From positions 41,108,001-41,168,000 of the forward strand of contig CM060731.1 of the NCBI GenBank assembly GCA_030704615.1: a stretch of 60,000 nucleotides of DNA, read 5' to 3'. The translations under genes were made by a program, and so were the position numbers. Position 1 is the first letter of the stretch; each line of letters starts with the position of its first letter. The DNA comes from Takakia lepidozioides. Lineage: Eukaryota > Streptophyta > Takakiopsida > Takakiales > Takakiaceae. The notes beneath the pieces are model-generated. The model saw only the letters and a program-made list of their open reading frames with translations, made no database searches and was not told the DNA's origin. Shown here piece by piece: positions 46,501-58,210 of the stretch.

Positions 46501-49000
46501 CCCAACAACATTCAAGGGGTGCCGGGAGTAAGACCACAAGGTCCTCACATCTCTTTTCCCTGCTAGAGGCACTACGGCATCCAAGGACTCCATAAGTGTC
46601 TCCACACCATCCCAACTCGCAACTCTCATGACATTCCAACCTGTCTCCAAAGCAGCACTGCAAAAGGTTCATTGGCCAGGGCGTGACAGTATTACCTTCC
46701 ACCAGCCGTGTAAGGAGTGGCTGAGGCCGACCATTTTCTGCCATTTGCTGAACATTTGTGTCGCAGCGCTCCAGATTGATCAGAGTCTGGTTGGCCTTCT
46801 CAACTGCAAGCACATTCTCAGAGTTACTGCTGACCATCCCCACCAAAAGAAGGATAGCCCCATTGGTCGCCCCAATCTTTTCACAGAGTGTATATGACTT
46901 TGACAGTTCATACAGCAGTGACACTGCCTCCTCTCGCTCTTGTGAGAGCTCCCTTGACAAGCACTTGACTGCAGCACGAATCAGATCTGTCTGCCCTATC
47001 GCCTCCTGCAGTGCAGTAATTTGACCACAACTCCTCCCTCGTTTAATAATAAATGACATGTTGCTGAAAGAGGCTTATGCAATCTAACGAATCGTCCTCA
47101 TCCTCCTAAGTGTTCTATAAATCATTCTTATGGCACATACGGCGTCCAATGGAGTCTTTCTGCTGAGAGCTCTATTCACATGAATAGTTGCATCAATTCA
47201 GACCCTCATTATTGCTCATGCTGGATGCCAAACCAGTAGCAGATTGTCCAAGAAACAAAATATGCCAGGCTAACAAAACAGTGAGCTGCCTTTTTTGACA
47301 ACCAACATCATAAAAGTGAAAGAGGTTATCAAATGTCTCAAAGTCAATAGGAGACATGGCTCACTTGACGGCTCACTTGACGGAAATACGTACATACCCT
47401 TCCTATTGCACACACTATCCATCTGCCGTCAAGGTCATGCGGACAATGGATCCCCTCATTACGGAATGTAGCTCTTGCCGCAAACTGGATTATGGTTGGG
47501 CATTACACGAGAAAGGAACTAAACACACCTTGACAAAATGGGAATGTTGCACCCATGTTTCACTGGACCAAAACGGAGGCTATGCAGCAGAGGTGTTGTG
47601 ATAAACCACGAATTACAGACTCAGCCTTCATAGATTAGATTGGCAACTTGCAATGACAACTGACCACGCCAGAACAGAAATCGACGATGGCCAACAAATG
47701 AAGACAACCTTGTTATCGTCATCATCTTCTGCAGCATAACAACTGACCAAGCCAGAATAGAAATCGACCGTGGCCAACAGATGAAGACAACCTTGTTCTC
47801 GTCATCATCTTCAGCAAGAATGCGGAGAGTGACAAGGGCGCGGCATCTTGCTTCCTCTCCATTCTTCAAACGATCCACAATGAGAGGTATGAGACCTGCG
47901 CTCCTTATCCTGTACTTATTTGATCTGTTTGAACAGCACAGAGTTACCAAATCATCCAGACCATACAGCACATCCTCATCTTTTCTGTTTGCTGAAATCG
48001 ATGTCCGCGCAATGTCTATCCGGGCCTGTTCATTCCGGGCAGTCCACTCCTCAATGGTGTTGCGGAGAGCAATGCTGGGTTTTAGTGTGGTGTTAACCTG
48101 CTGACCAGTCATCGGACACACCGGGGCACGCCCATTGTCTTGACATTCCTTGAACCACCGCTCAATTGCAGATCGCTCATATGTTCCGTTCTCTAATGTA
48201 ACAGGATCCCGCATTAGTTGCTTGGTTAGTGGGCACATAAACGATTCATACAAAGGCTCCAACCGCCGGCGATCCCGATGAGGGGTATGACTGTCCTCAG
48301 ATGGGCTTGGATGCTCATTTGACTTGTTCCATTTGTCAAAAAGACCACCTATTACCTCCACCATATGCAGGTCATAATCCTCTTTTGTGTCCTGTACATC
48401 ATTCATCAGGAGCTCTATCTCGTTCTTCAAAGCACCGGGATTCCGAGACAGGTCCTCCACACCAACTGTTCGTGCAATGTCCATCAAAATGCCTGTCTGC
48501 ACTGCAACATCGCTGCGAATGCTACTTTCTCTTTCAAGAGTCCGGCATATGCGTTCATCAGACTCCTTGACATGGTAGTGTACCTGCTGCATGTCGGGAG
48601 CCAAGGACTCTATCAATGCCATTGTTTCCTGATGGCCCTGCACTGCTGAGAGGGTAATAAGAGTCAAACTGTGGCCCACACTATGCGTCACATTTTCCAG
48701 CTGCTTTACGACTGACCGACAATGAGTAAGAATGTAGATACGGCTCTTGCTGGTACACCAGGTGAGGAGCTGTTCCACACTCTCTACATCCCGTATCAGT
48801 GCCTCTACCACCTGCTCCACCACGGGTGATGTTTCCCTGGCTTTCTCCAACTGAACAGCAACAGGTACAAGCTGCTCCAGAAAGTCAGCTAGTTGTTTGA
48901 AGCTCTCCTGCTCCACCACCACATTTGATGCTGCCTTGGCCACCTGAGACAGCTTGCAAACGAGGTCCTGTTCGGGCAACCCTGCTGTTGGCTGCTGCAT
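43502..49000 (-). CDS. PUB42: U-box / ARM-repeat E3 ubiquitin ligase, PUB42-like, four exons
   Basis: Exons 47792-49000, 46696-47005, 45616-46055 and 43502-44638 join in phase to 1031 codons, close to the length of Arabidopsis PUB42. Donors and acceptors: AACAAG|GTTGTC, TGCAG|GAGGCG, GGAAG|GTAATA, TTCAG|GTCCAG, TGCAG|GTCAGT and CTGCAG|GTGTTG. Residues 1-245 form a helical N-terminal region. A U-box lies at about 246-320 (YESFMCPLTKQLMRDPVTLE; CPMTGQQVNTTLKPSIALR). The rest is ARM repeats, ending KHLNKIPNFSGVF, as in the PUB42-44 group. These ligases attach ubiquitin to membrane-associated targets in immunity and senescence (family knowledge). The start at 49000 is chosen because an acceptor, TTGTAG|GATG, lies directly before it, so there is a 5' UTR intron. 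No stop or frameshift is seen. The exon 1 donor is duplicated. Confidence 0.88.
44639..45615 (-). other. Third intron of the PUB42-like gene
   Basis: It lies between donor TGCAG|GTCAGT (45616/45615) and acceptor CTGCAG (44639). No transposon or RNA gene is recognised. Confidence 0.7.
46056..46695 (-). other. Second intron of the PUB42-like gene
   Basis: From GTAATACTGTC to TTTGTTCAG. Nothing is recognised in it. Confidence 0.7.
47006..47791 (-). other. First coding-region intron of the PUB42-like gene
   Basis: It starts at the proximal donor and contains the second copy of the 83-bp duplication at its 5' end. The rest shows no gene. Confidence 0.65.
47656..47821 (-). repeat. Tandem 83-bp duplication across the exon 1 donor of the PUB42-like gene
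   Basis: Two copies with period 83 both contain CAACTGACCA.GCCAGAA, CGA.GGCCAACA and AAGACAACCTTGTT (plus strand). The proximal donor (exon end at 47792) and a distal one (47709) are both kept as AACAAG|GTTGTC. Since 83 is not a multiple of three, use of the distal donor would add 27 codons and shift the frame. Confidence 0.85.
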
Positions 49001-50783
49001 CCTACAAGAATTATTCACCAACACATTGCAAAATTGTCAGTCCAGCGGTTGATGAACCAACAACTTCCAAGCTTTAGCCAGGTACTCTCATCATCCCCAC
49101 TCGATAGTTTTTCCTTCCATGTGAAGCTCCTGGCTGATCCTGCAACTTGGAACAGGTCTAAACTGAGGCAACACAGTAGAAAATGTATCGACCACTTCAA
49201 AATGGAGGAGCTGGCCCCTGCCATATAATGCTGTAATTATTTTGTTCTTGCATTGAATGAGAGAAATTGCATTAAACCAATAGACTTTGCAAGGACATCG
49301 AAAGGCTTAGGGGTCAGTACCGCACATGAACTGCCACAGTCCACACTCACCAAAAGATGCCATAACAAGCTTGTCAATCCAAGCAAAACGAGGTCACAAA
49401 ACCTCTCTCATAACTAGTAAGGCAGCAGGCGGAGAAGTATATTCAGAAGCACAGCATGGACTCGAGACTAAGACCTTGCACCTGTTCCAAGAAATGTACA
49501 AGCACATTGCATCTAGAAACTCCCAAAACTGCAGCTAGAGCATGATAGGCTATCAGTATCTCTAACAAAGGGGCACAGAGAATTAAGTATGACATGACAG
49601 CTCTAGACCAGAGCAAGAGAATTCTACACATTTGAACACAATAATCCATCAGTCTTACCTTGAAGACCACTCATTTTACACAACAGCTCCAGAAAAAGGC
49701 GGGCCTCATGCCTTACTGTCTCTTTCATAGTCAACACGTACTATACCATGTACTAGTCCTAAAGTAGGTCCAAAATCAGGTTGGCAATGGTAGCTCCACG
49801 ACGTTCATAACTGTGATTAAGAAAAAAAAGGACCAGCAGAATTGACGCACAGTCATCAAAGCAGCATCTCCTACTAGTCTCACTCCCCCTCTTCCATTAC
49901 CTCGAGCGCCACCCTCACACATTCATCTATCTACATTTCGAATGCTACAAGAAAGCACAGGAGAACCTCGCTGCCGTAAATGGCGTGTTACGAGACAACC
50001 GACCACCAAATAAAGATAAAAGAACAACAGGTGCTCACCTAAAACACAGCTATGTAACAACAGTCCCTGTGCAGCCAACTCGCCATGCCTAGAAGGACAC
50101 TTGCGTCATATCCCAGTCTCCCACTCCAATCGAAGCACACCACTCCCACATACGCAGCCTCCGTAATGCAGGGAACCCGAGGTGCAGTGACGCATGTCAA
50201 TCTGTTGCCTGCACTGAATCATGTGCAGCGACCTCAGCTTACTTACTCCAGTACCGAAATCCGAAATTCTTGCATGGTCAAGGCAAACTAGCGACAAATT
50301 CAGGCTTCTATTACTGCCTCCTGTGTGTACGGTCCCAGGACATCAAAGTACCACCAAAAAAATCCAGCCTCCCGAGTGGTGCTCCGCCTGCAGGACTGAA
50401 TCAGCAGCCGCAATCGGTCAACAGCAACCTAAATCCTGCAGGATGGCGCACATGGAGTGCACAATCTTCTCTGGCAGGCTGCCTGCTCACCACAGCGCGG
50501 CTCCAGCACACCTCCTCCCTCCTCCCCTTCACTCCCCCCCTCCCAGCCGGTTCCGCCTCCACGCTGCCGGTCACGACCGCTACTTATGGCTCAAGTCACC
50601 GCTTATAGCAAGTGGCGCGGAGGCGCCACCGGCTGCAAACGGTCGTCGCATCTATAACTTGACTTTTGAGTGTCGCTTTTCGCTACGTCATCCGCGGTTT
50701 CGCTTGACTGCACTAACGGATGAATGTCAGTGGACTCAGATGGATGAAACTACTCCAGTCGTTCACGACCCTCTAAACTTAGC
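49001..50783 (-). promoter_or_regulatory. 5' UTR intron, leader and putative promoter of the PUB42-like gene
   Basis: An acceptor TTGTAG directly before the ATG implies a 5' UTR intron. The non-coding first exon could not be placed. The stretch 50490-50620 is C-rich and could be the leader or core promoter. No gene is seen on either strand. Confidence 0.35.

Positions 50784-50815
<32 letters not shown>
50784..50815. repeat. Run of about 32 T
   Basis: A long T homopolymer, then AATTGTTTTTAAAGCG. It could be the poly(A) tail of a minus-strand retroelement, but no element was recognised to its left. Confidence 0.6.
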
Positions 50816-50819
<4 letters not shown>

Positions 50820-50824
50820 GTTTT

Positions 50825-51790
50825 TAAAGCGCTTCTTAGTAATAGATATTCCTGAGAACGAGGTGGATGGGCGCTGGGGTCATGAGGTGACCCTATGGGC
50901 CCTATTGGCGGGGCCACAGGGGATTGAAGACCGTAATATTAAAAAGTCGTTTGCAAACTTAGCATCTTCTCTTCTCTCCATGTTGTTAGCTTTAGTTCCA
51001 GCGCTCTTGACACAACCAAAAAGTTTGGTATACTCCCTGTAACATGGAAGTCCAGGGAATCAAAGAGTATGATTGGACAGGAAGGCTAGATGAAGAATCG
51101 GAACAGGTTGCAGAGATGGAACTGGAGGGACTAAGGTGCTTACAAGGGATATGCTGTGGAGCAGTGACTGCTATATCAGTAGAAGAAGAAAGTACTTATC
51201 CACCTCATTTCTATGAAGAGAGAGAGGAGGAGGAGGAGTTACTTCAAGAGCCAGCCACCACCAGTTTACAAGGAGAAGATGTAGTTGGGTGGACTGTCAA
51301 AGAAGATGAACAAGTAAGAAAAGTAAATGTGGGTACTGAGGAGGTACCTAAGATGGTTAAAGTTGAAGTGGATTGGAGTAGGAATTTTTTGAAGAAGCAA
51401 AGAGTCTTTTCATCAAATACAAACATGGAGTTATGATGATTTAAAAGGGATACCTCTTGAGAATTACTAGCATAAGATTGAGTTGGAACCAGCAAGATAT
51501 TATAGAATGAATCCCAACTATGCCCAGAAAAAGGGTGAAGAAGCCAAATTATAAACCGAGTGGAGTATACTACATGGCTATGACCCATAGTGATAGTATC
51601 GAAGAAGAATGAGAAACTGAGAGTTTGTGTCAATTATAAAAAGTTGAATGCGTGCACCAACAAGAAGGATCCTTTTCCATTGTCATTCAGAAAGGCAATA
51701 TTGGATACTGTAATAAGCCATGAAATATATTCATTCGTGGATGGCTTTAGTGGTTACAATTAGGTGCAAGTGGCATAAGAAGATCAAGCA
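50825..51790 (+). pseudogene. Ty3/gypsy pol fragment (second family), heavily decayed
   Basis: It reads VIDIPENEVDGRWGHEVTLW, an acidic spacer (YEEREEEEELLQEP), VNVGTEEVPKMVKVEVDW, DDLKGIPLE, YRMNPNYAQKKGEEAKL, then VSIIK / LNACTKKDPFPL-like codons and SFVDGFSGYNQ-like codons. These are the protease-RT spacer and the RT N terminus of plant gypsy elements. There are many stops and gaps. The 51044-51436 stretch is open and Glu-rich but belongs to this remnant, not to a separate gene. No LTR was found. Confidence 0.65.
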
Positions 51791-51829
51791 CCTCAAACAC
51801 TCCATCCCCAACCTCCAGCACTAGAAAAA

Positions 51830-52180
51830 CAGGAACCAATCACGATCCACGTAAGTGCACCCCCTCTTCCTTCCGAATACTTAAATCTCCAAAATTGCTT
51901 TTATCACATATTGAAGAGCAAGACCAAGCTTTTCTACAGATAGAATGCTTCTCTGGCTTCAGGGCATTGTGCTCTCTCTTCTGTTCTCGTTGTTTCAATC
52001 ACAGTAGTCCTTGTTATGCCTGCTATTCTTGGACCGGTATAGTCAGGGCTTCTATGCTCTGGGCATTTGGTTCGTCCTCGCGTTATTATTCTGGAACATT
52101 TTTTTCCCTTCAATAATTCTAATAAATTTTCAGCCAGGGCCACTGTCCCCACCTGTTCATTTTTTATTTATTTTTAAATT
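51830..52180 (+). mobile_element. LINE 3' end fragment (plus), internally deleted
   Basis: It begins with AAGTGCACCCCCTCTTCCTTCC, close to a block in the ORF1 tail of the LINE at 36485-36520. It ends CTAATAAATTTTCAGCCAGGGCCACTGTCCCCACCTGTTC with a T/A-rich tail, the same kind of 3' end as at 52240 (minus). The two ends therefore face each other tail to tail. Confidence 0.5.
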
Positions 52181-52239
52181 CGGTAATGACTACCGTAGTG
52201 GGATATCCGGTTAGGCACTTGCCTGCCTAATATATATAT

Positions 52240-55200
52240 ATATATTCTGATGAACAGGGGGTAGAGGCCCTGGCCAAGTTTATTGAAAAGAGGGGAAAAC
52301 AAGAGAACGGAGGAAAAAATAACCTCCAGGGATGCCATAAAGGCGTATCACATGGGGAACACCCAGCACTGATAGGAAGGGGGGGGGGGACAGCAGGAAC
52401 AAGCCGGATCATGGCTAAACTATGGTGCCTGAGTGATGGTGATGAAAGAGCCCAAAGTCTTGAGATGAGCCAAAAGAAGGAGCTCCAGGATGATGAAAGA
52501 GCCCCAAGTCTTGAAAAGAACCAAAAGAAGGGGCAGAGGGCTGAAGTATGCTACCAATCCTAGGGGGAGGGTAACAGTATAAGAAGTCCTGAAAACAAAG
52601 AGACTATCAACGACCGAAATCTAGATGCACTTTAGATTTAGAACTGTGGGTCTTGCTATGCTTCCAATTGATGTCTGGTGCATAAGAAAGCGCTGATTTT
52701 GGTAGAACGGTGCTTTGCCCAAATATCCTTCCAGATTTGCTTCCATCCTTTGTTCTGCAAGCTGAGGTTCCATTTTCCATTCCACTTAGCCGTGAAATTA
52801 GCGTTGCCTAGCAACAGTTTATAGCCAATCTTGACTTTGTACCCGAGGAGAGGTGTTTTCTTGACGTCCATCCAGGTCCGTTCTCCCGGGTCAAGTTGAA
52901 GTCTGCTAAGGGGATAACGCAAGAATTAAGGGTGTCCTTTCGGCCCAGCAGAACTCTCCTCCAGGGGGTGGCTTGGGATCTGGTATCCCAGTCAGAGTTT
53001 CAAAAACTCTAATTCTAAAGGCGGATTCCTGGCACATGTGCTCTTGCTCGATATGCAATAGGGTCCCTTTAGAGTCGGCTAGAAATCTTGGGCCTTCCTA
53101 GTGCAATGCAGAGCTGGAGATAGCTAGCAAGGAAAGAATTTGTCACCTTCATAGACGCCGAACCAGCAGGGGAGGCTATTTTGCGAGTTGTCCCCCCCGG
53201 TCAGTAAAGGCAGAACGTATGACACTCCTTGCTTAATGTGCTCCCATCCGTGTCTGATAGAACTTGTGGAAATGAGCGTGGATAGGATGTTGGGAAGCAG
53301 AATGCCTCCATTTTCCCAGATATCGGCTATGTGTGAGAGTCCTTTGGATTCCCAAGTAGCCCATTTTTTGTGAAGAGAGATTAGGGGGGCATAGTCCATA
53401 TTGTTGTTTCCGAACAATGGCTGGCGAATTGCCTCCTCAAAGCAAAGCGCCCTTATTTGAAACAAGTGCGGTCTGATCGACAACCAGGCAGCCCAGATAG
53501 ACCTCCATGCGGCACTCCCCGTACATCTAGATTTTGCTGAACCATGGGTCAACCACCTCAGAGAAGGAGCCCAAAAGGGGGAGGTAAGAGGAGTAGAATC
53601 CACCAAGTGGGCTCTCACCAAGTTGCACCAGGGACTGTCACCATGCACAAGAGCTCTTGGTATCCATTTGACCAGGAGGGCTTTAATCTGTAGGGAGGGA
53701 TCAATGATGCCTAAACCTCCTTCTTTTTTGGGCCTACATAACTGCGCCCAGGAGACCAGAGCCCTCTTAGTGGGTGCTTGAGAGGAGGCACCCCAGAGAA
53801 AATTACGCATCAGAGTTTTTGATTTTACTAACCAGCTTACAGCCCGGGGACCAAACAGAGGTAGAGAACCAGATGGAAGCTAGCAAGATTTGATTGAGAA
53901 CTAAAGCTTTGCCAGCCAGGGAGAGCATGGCTGAACTCCAAAAGGCCAACTTTTTACACAACTTTTGTAGAATTGGCTCATACCTTTGATCCTCGGAGAG
54001 TCCGATTCCAACTTGGAAGCCCAGGAGAGTATGCCCCATGCCTGGCTGGAGCCACTTGAGACCTAACTCTTGTCCCCAAGGCGCTCCATGGTGTCTTGTG
54101 GCACTGGGGGGAAGCTCCGTAAGGAGACCCACCGATTTATTCCAATTCACCTTTAGTCCAGAAGCAGAGCAGAATACATGGAGAGCTTCAACTGCTCTGA
54201 CACTATTGGAGGCATCCTCGTTACTCAACAAGAGGGTAGTGTCGTCTGCATACATAGACAGCTTAACAGGCGGGCCTTGCAGTAGATTCATGCCTACAAT
54301 ATCTTGCCTAACAGTTAGGTAGTGCCCAAGAGCATCTGCTGCTATCAAAAAGAGGTATGGGGCTAATGGGCAACCCTGCCTGACGGATCTGTGAAGAGGG
54401 AAGGATTTAGATATGGTGCCATTAATCGTCACTTTGCTAGAGCAGATGTAAGGAGCAACTTCACCCATTTAGAAAAGGAGGCTGGCAGGCCCATCTTTTC
54501 CATGACTCTATGTAGGAAGGTCCAATCAATATTATCAAACGCTTTCTCAAAGTCCAGCATGAGGATAGCCAGGGGTTGCTCAGACCTCTTGGCTTCATGC
54601 ATAACCTCATTTATAAGAAGCAGGTTGTCAAGAATCATTCTACCTTTAAGAAAACCTGTCTGTTCCGGTCTGATGACCCGGGATAGGATAGGCTGAAGTC
54701 TCGATGGCAATGCTTTGGCAATAATTTTGTAGGTGGTATTAAGAAGCATGATAGGGCGGTAATTGGATATCAGGCTCATGTCTCCTTTCTTAAAGATTAG
54801 CGTAATGAGACCTTCAGAGAGGTGAGAGGGCATGATACCCTTGGAGAGGATGTCCTTAGTTAATGCCACGAAATCATCCACTATTGTAGACCATAAGGCC
54901 TTGAATAATTCTACTGACATACCGTCCAATCCTGGCATTTTGTCTGCCTTGAGAGATTGCAGGGCCTCTGCTAATTTCGTGTCCTTGAGGGGGGCATCTA
55001 GGTCATCTTTTTCTTTTGCAGAGAGGAGAGCCGGGACATGTATGAGGATGATCTCAGAGGCTCGATCTGCCTCGGCAGAGGGGAGTCTCTTGGAGAAGAG
55101 AGCGGCGTAATGTTTTTCAGCAATGGTAGCCATTTCTTTTTGAGAAGAGTAAGAAATCCCTTCTAGATTTTTAAGAGTGGCAATTGCCGAGGCCATTCTT

Positions 55201-55679
55201 CTCTGCTTGGCCTTAACGAAAAAATACTTAGACATCTTTTCCCCTTTAAGGGACCATTAATCCCCGCTTTGAGCTTCAAGGCCTTCTTTTTTTCCTGCCT
55301 AAAGCTCTAGAGGTTGGTCTTTGCTCTATTGTAGTTCAACATTGTGCAAGGACCTTCATCGTTGTGCTCCAAAAGTTGCTGGCAGAGGTGAAGGCATTTG
55401 AGCAGGGATTTTTCTCTTTGGGTTCTAGCAAGGACATAGGCCCGAGATAGCTCTTGAGACTTAGCCCGGACAACTTCTAGCTTAGAAAGAAATCTAAGAG
55501 TTGGGGATTCGTAATCATTACCAGAGGAAGACCACTCCTGCACTAGAGCATTAACCATAGCCTGAGATTTAAGGAGAGCAGGGTTTAGCTTAATCAGCTG
55601 CGCCCCTTAGACCTTGAGCCTGGGATGACAAAACATGATCTGATCTCAGCATGGTCATAATCTAGCAGTACAGGGCCCA
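52240..55679 (-). pseudogene. LINE 3' half: ORF2 linker, reverse transcriptase, zf-RVT
   Basis: Right to left: GPVLLDYDHAEI, linker (EKSLLKCLHLCQQLL; INGPLKGKKMSKYFF), RT (KADKMPGLDGMSVELFKAL; LLNTTYKIIAKALPSRL; AILMLDFEKAFDNIDW; VRQGCPLAPYLFLIAADAL; YADD at 54241-54252), thumb (RALVSWAQLCRPKKEGGLG), zf-RVT (WKDIWAKHRSTKISAFL), then a 3' tail ending CCCCCTGTTCATC and a TA run. Frame changes occur near 54450, 53805, 53000 and 55250. It starts exactly at a CACTA terminus (55680). The endonuclease half is missing here and matches the piece ending at 27114. Confidence 0.88.
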
Positions 55680-56200
55680 CACTACAACAAAATCCGGCTT
55701 TTATGTCTGCTATTTTCCAGTCGTATCAGCCTTTTATGACTGCATGACTGCCCAGTCAGTTGTGACAAATGAGTCGTAAGTGCCATAGAGTCGTATCTGC
55801 CAGTCGTGGAGCTCACTGTTGACGTGGCAACGGGGACGCCTAATCATAGTTATTGATAAGACCGTAGTAAATGACTACGAATCCATGTCAGCTTCATGTG
55901 GAACAGAAAGGATATGCCACGTGTCACGTCAAAAGGAAGGCGACAGCGTCTTTACGAGTGGCATATATGACTTCCGCAGATTAACCCCAGGACAACACGT
56001 GGAGAAGACTGGACATGACACGTGGAATCAAATTATGCAGGATGGGGGTGGTCGTTATGACTGGAGCATATGACTTCCATGACGCACTCTAGATACTGCA
56101 CGTGGGGCGAACACGAGGGGTGAAAGTGGCACGTGACGGAGGCTCTGTGGATGGGAGGTAGTCGTGTACATGACCGTAGTCATGGGCCTAACTCTAACAA
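55680..56200 (+). mobile_element. CACTA-type transposon end (end B)
   Basis: It starts CACTACAACAAAATCCGGC after CCA (TGG on the minus strand, which is the LINE's strand). The next 500 bases carry repeated CCAGTCGTA / GTCGTA / ACGTGG / CACGTG motifs. The terminus differs from end A (27115) at about three of the first 31 positions. The opposite end is not on this side. The inner limit is uncertain. Confidence 0.65.
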
Positions 56201-56432
56201 CATTGAAACATGAAAGCACCATTGAAAGCACACGAAAACACCATTGAAACATGAAAGCACATTTGAAATTGGAACATCGATTCAAATACAACGTGACTTA
56301 ATGTTCAAAGATCCGTTCCATAATCTAATCCGGTGCTGCTACAAAAATGCACAAAGCTGCAAAGTCTATGTAGACTTCCAAATGCCTGAGCAGAAGATGC
56401 ATACACTGACATCTCTCAAACTTCAGCAATCC

Positions 56433-56640
56433 ACTACCTTCATTAGCAGTGCTTGATTTTATCAATTGTGCTGCTGCTGCTGCGGCTTCCAGTTGACCAT
56501 CTACTTATATAGGTTTCTTCTAGCTATCCTTCCACAATGAATCATAGGTAATCTGGAGCTTGAAAATCCGGCCCTCTTGGATGAATCTGCACCCACACTA
56601 TATCCCTGCTTCTTCAGCTATCCATGCCCACGAGGGTATT
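56433..56640 (-). pseudogene. PDFKHK-type segment, copy 1
   Basis: The minus strand reads VQIHPRGPDFKLQITYDSLW, then a run of Ala codons. The same block recurs at 57800-57995 and, more decayed, at 58195-58300. The PDFKHK.T...LW pattern resembles the PDF motif of plant organellar single-stranded-DNA-binding (OSB) proteins. It carries stops in frame. Confidence 0.45.
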
Positions 56641-57660
56641 GTTTAGAATCTCATCTGATTCCAGCTTTGGTGATGCAACCGTGTACCTCTTTGCATGTGC
56701 TTTCCAGGGCTGCCAGGCTTGCACACGCACACAAACATGATGTGGTCGAGCTTCACCCTTTCCCCCATCATCTGCTTTCAGGTCTCCAAAGCCCCATCCC
56801 GCGCTCCTGCTCTGCACGCCCTCACCACAAGGGCATATTTCAGAACGACATCAATTCAATTCCAGCTTGGACGATGTCACCACGAACCCCGTCTTCACTC
56901 ATTGCCTACTCTAGTTAGGTGCAATTATGGGCTAGGCTGATACCACATCTCATTCAGCCATATTATCAAACTGCATGCCATTTGTATCCTTGTAGTTGTA
57001 CCCAAACTTGGCATACATGTCCACTACGACAACATTCAGAATCACATCAGATACAATACCAGCTTTGACGATATTACCGTGGACCTCTGCACCATTTTTC
57101 AGGGCTGCCAGGCTTGCATTTGACATACATATCCACCAAGGCAGTGTTTAGAGACATCTAGTGGTACAATTCCAGCTTTGACAATGTCACCATGGACCAT
57201 TGCGTCCTTTCCAGGGCTACCAGGCTCACATTTGACATACATGTACACCAAGGGAATGTTCAGAATGACATCAGGTACATTTCCAGCTTTGATGATGTCA
57301 CCATGAACCTCTTGGCCCCTTCCCAGGGCTTCTAAGCTCGCATATGCATATTACAAACACAAATGAACTTGACCTGGTCTGGCTTCATCCTTTCCCACAT
57401 CATTTGCTCTTAGGTTTCCAAAGCCTTAATCCCACACCCATGCTGCACATACCTTGCAATCATGGCACTCCACAACACCACATCTTATTTAGCCATGTTG
57501 TCGAACTCTCCCTTCGCATCAGGCTTACTGCACCCACATTTGGCATACATGTCCACCAGGGCAGTGTTCAGAATGACAACTAGTTCAATTTCAGCTTTGA
57601 CGATGGCACATGGCCAAGAGTTATCCCAATATCCCGCTACCAATGAGTTCAATGCATATC
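56600..57660 (-). pseudogene. Pentatricopeptide-repeat (PPR) array, decayed
   Basis: Five or six units of about 35 codons on the minus strand in mixed frames. Recognisable pieces are LNTALVDMYAKCG (57534-57570), VDMYAKFG (57001-57024), VDMYVKC (57117-57137), VHGNIVKAGIV (about 57050-57080) and RMKPDQVKFICVC (about 57350-57395). PPR proteins of this PLS type bind organellar RNA and direct editing or processing. Stops and frameshifts occur in nearly every unit, so no protein can be made. No intact start or end is present. Confidence 0.75.
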
Positions 57661-57699
57661 CTTGTCACATTGGCAGTATCATGTCAAAGTCACTCCCAA

Positions 57700-58210
57700 C
57701 TACATTCATTCAACAGCTAACTTGCAGAATCCAACATGAAAATTGAGGGCCGATTCTAATAAGAGGGGAAAACAGGGTGAAATGTGTTGAAGAAGGTGCC
57801 TTCATTAGCAGTGCCTGATTTTATCAATTGTGTCGCTGCTGCTGCGGCTTCCAGTTGACCATCTATTCATGCAGGTTTTTTGTATCTATCCTTCCACAAG
57901 GAATCATAGGTAATGTGGAGCTTGAAATCCGGCCCTCTTGGATGAATCTGGACACACACTCTATCCCTGCCCTTCAGCTCTCTATGACACTGCAAAAAAC
58001 AAGCATACATCTTTGCCTTCCTGCTAGCAGCTGACAATGACAGCCTAGAATTGTTCCAGCAAACACCCCCAACCCTACTTATCAACGAGCAACGAACTAA
58101 CTTACAACATTCAATATGCATCTCAGGGCCAAGTCTGGTGAAAGGGCAAAACAAGCTGAAATAGGTCGAAGAAGAAGGTGCCCAGGTTTCTTGTATCTCT
58201 GATCCACTGG
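57700..58210 (-). pseudogene. PDFKHK-type segment, copy 2, with conserved upstream block
   Basis: The minus strand has YFSLFCPFTRLGPEMHIECC, SLSAASRKAKMYACF, then VQIHPRGPDFKLHITYDSLW and WKDRYKKP. The order repeats that in 58195-58690. A 116-codon frame (57867-58217) is open but mixes frames of the ancestral protein. Confidence 0.45.

Noticed and set aside
51044-51436. Acidic 130-residue protein (Glu-rich)
   Set aside because: The reading frame continues into RT motifs of a gypsy element (YRMNPNYAQ); it is the protease-RT spacer, not an independent gene.
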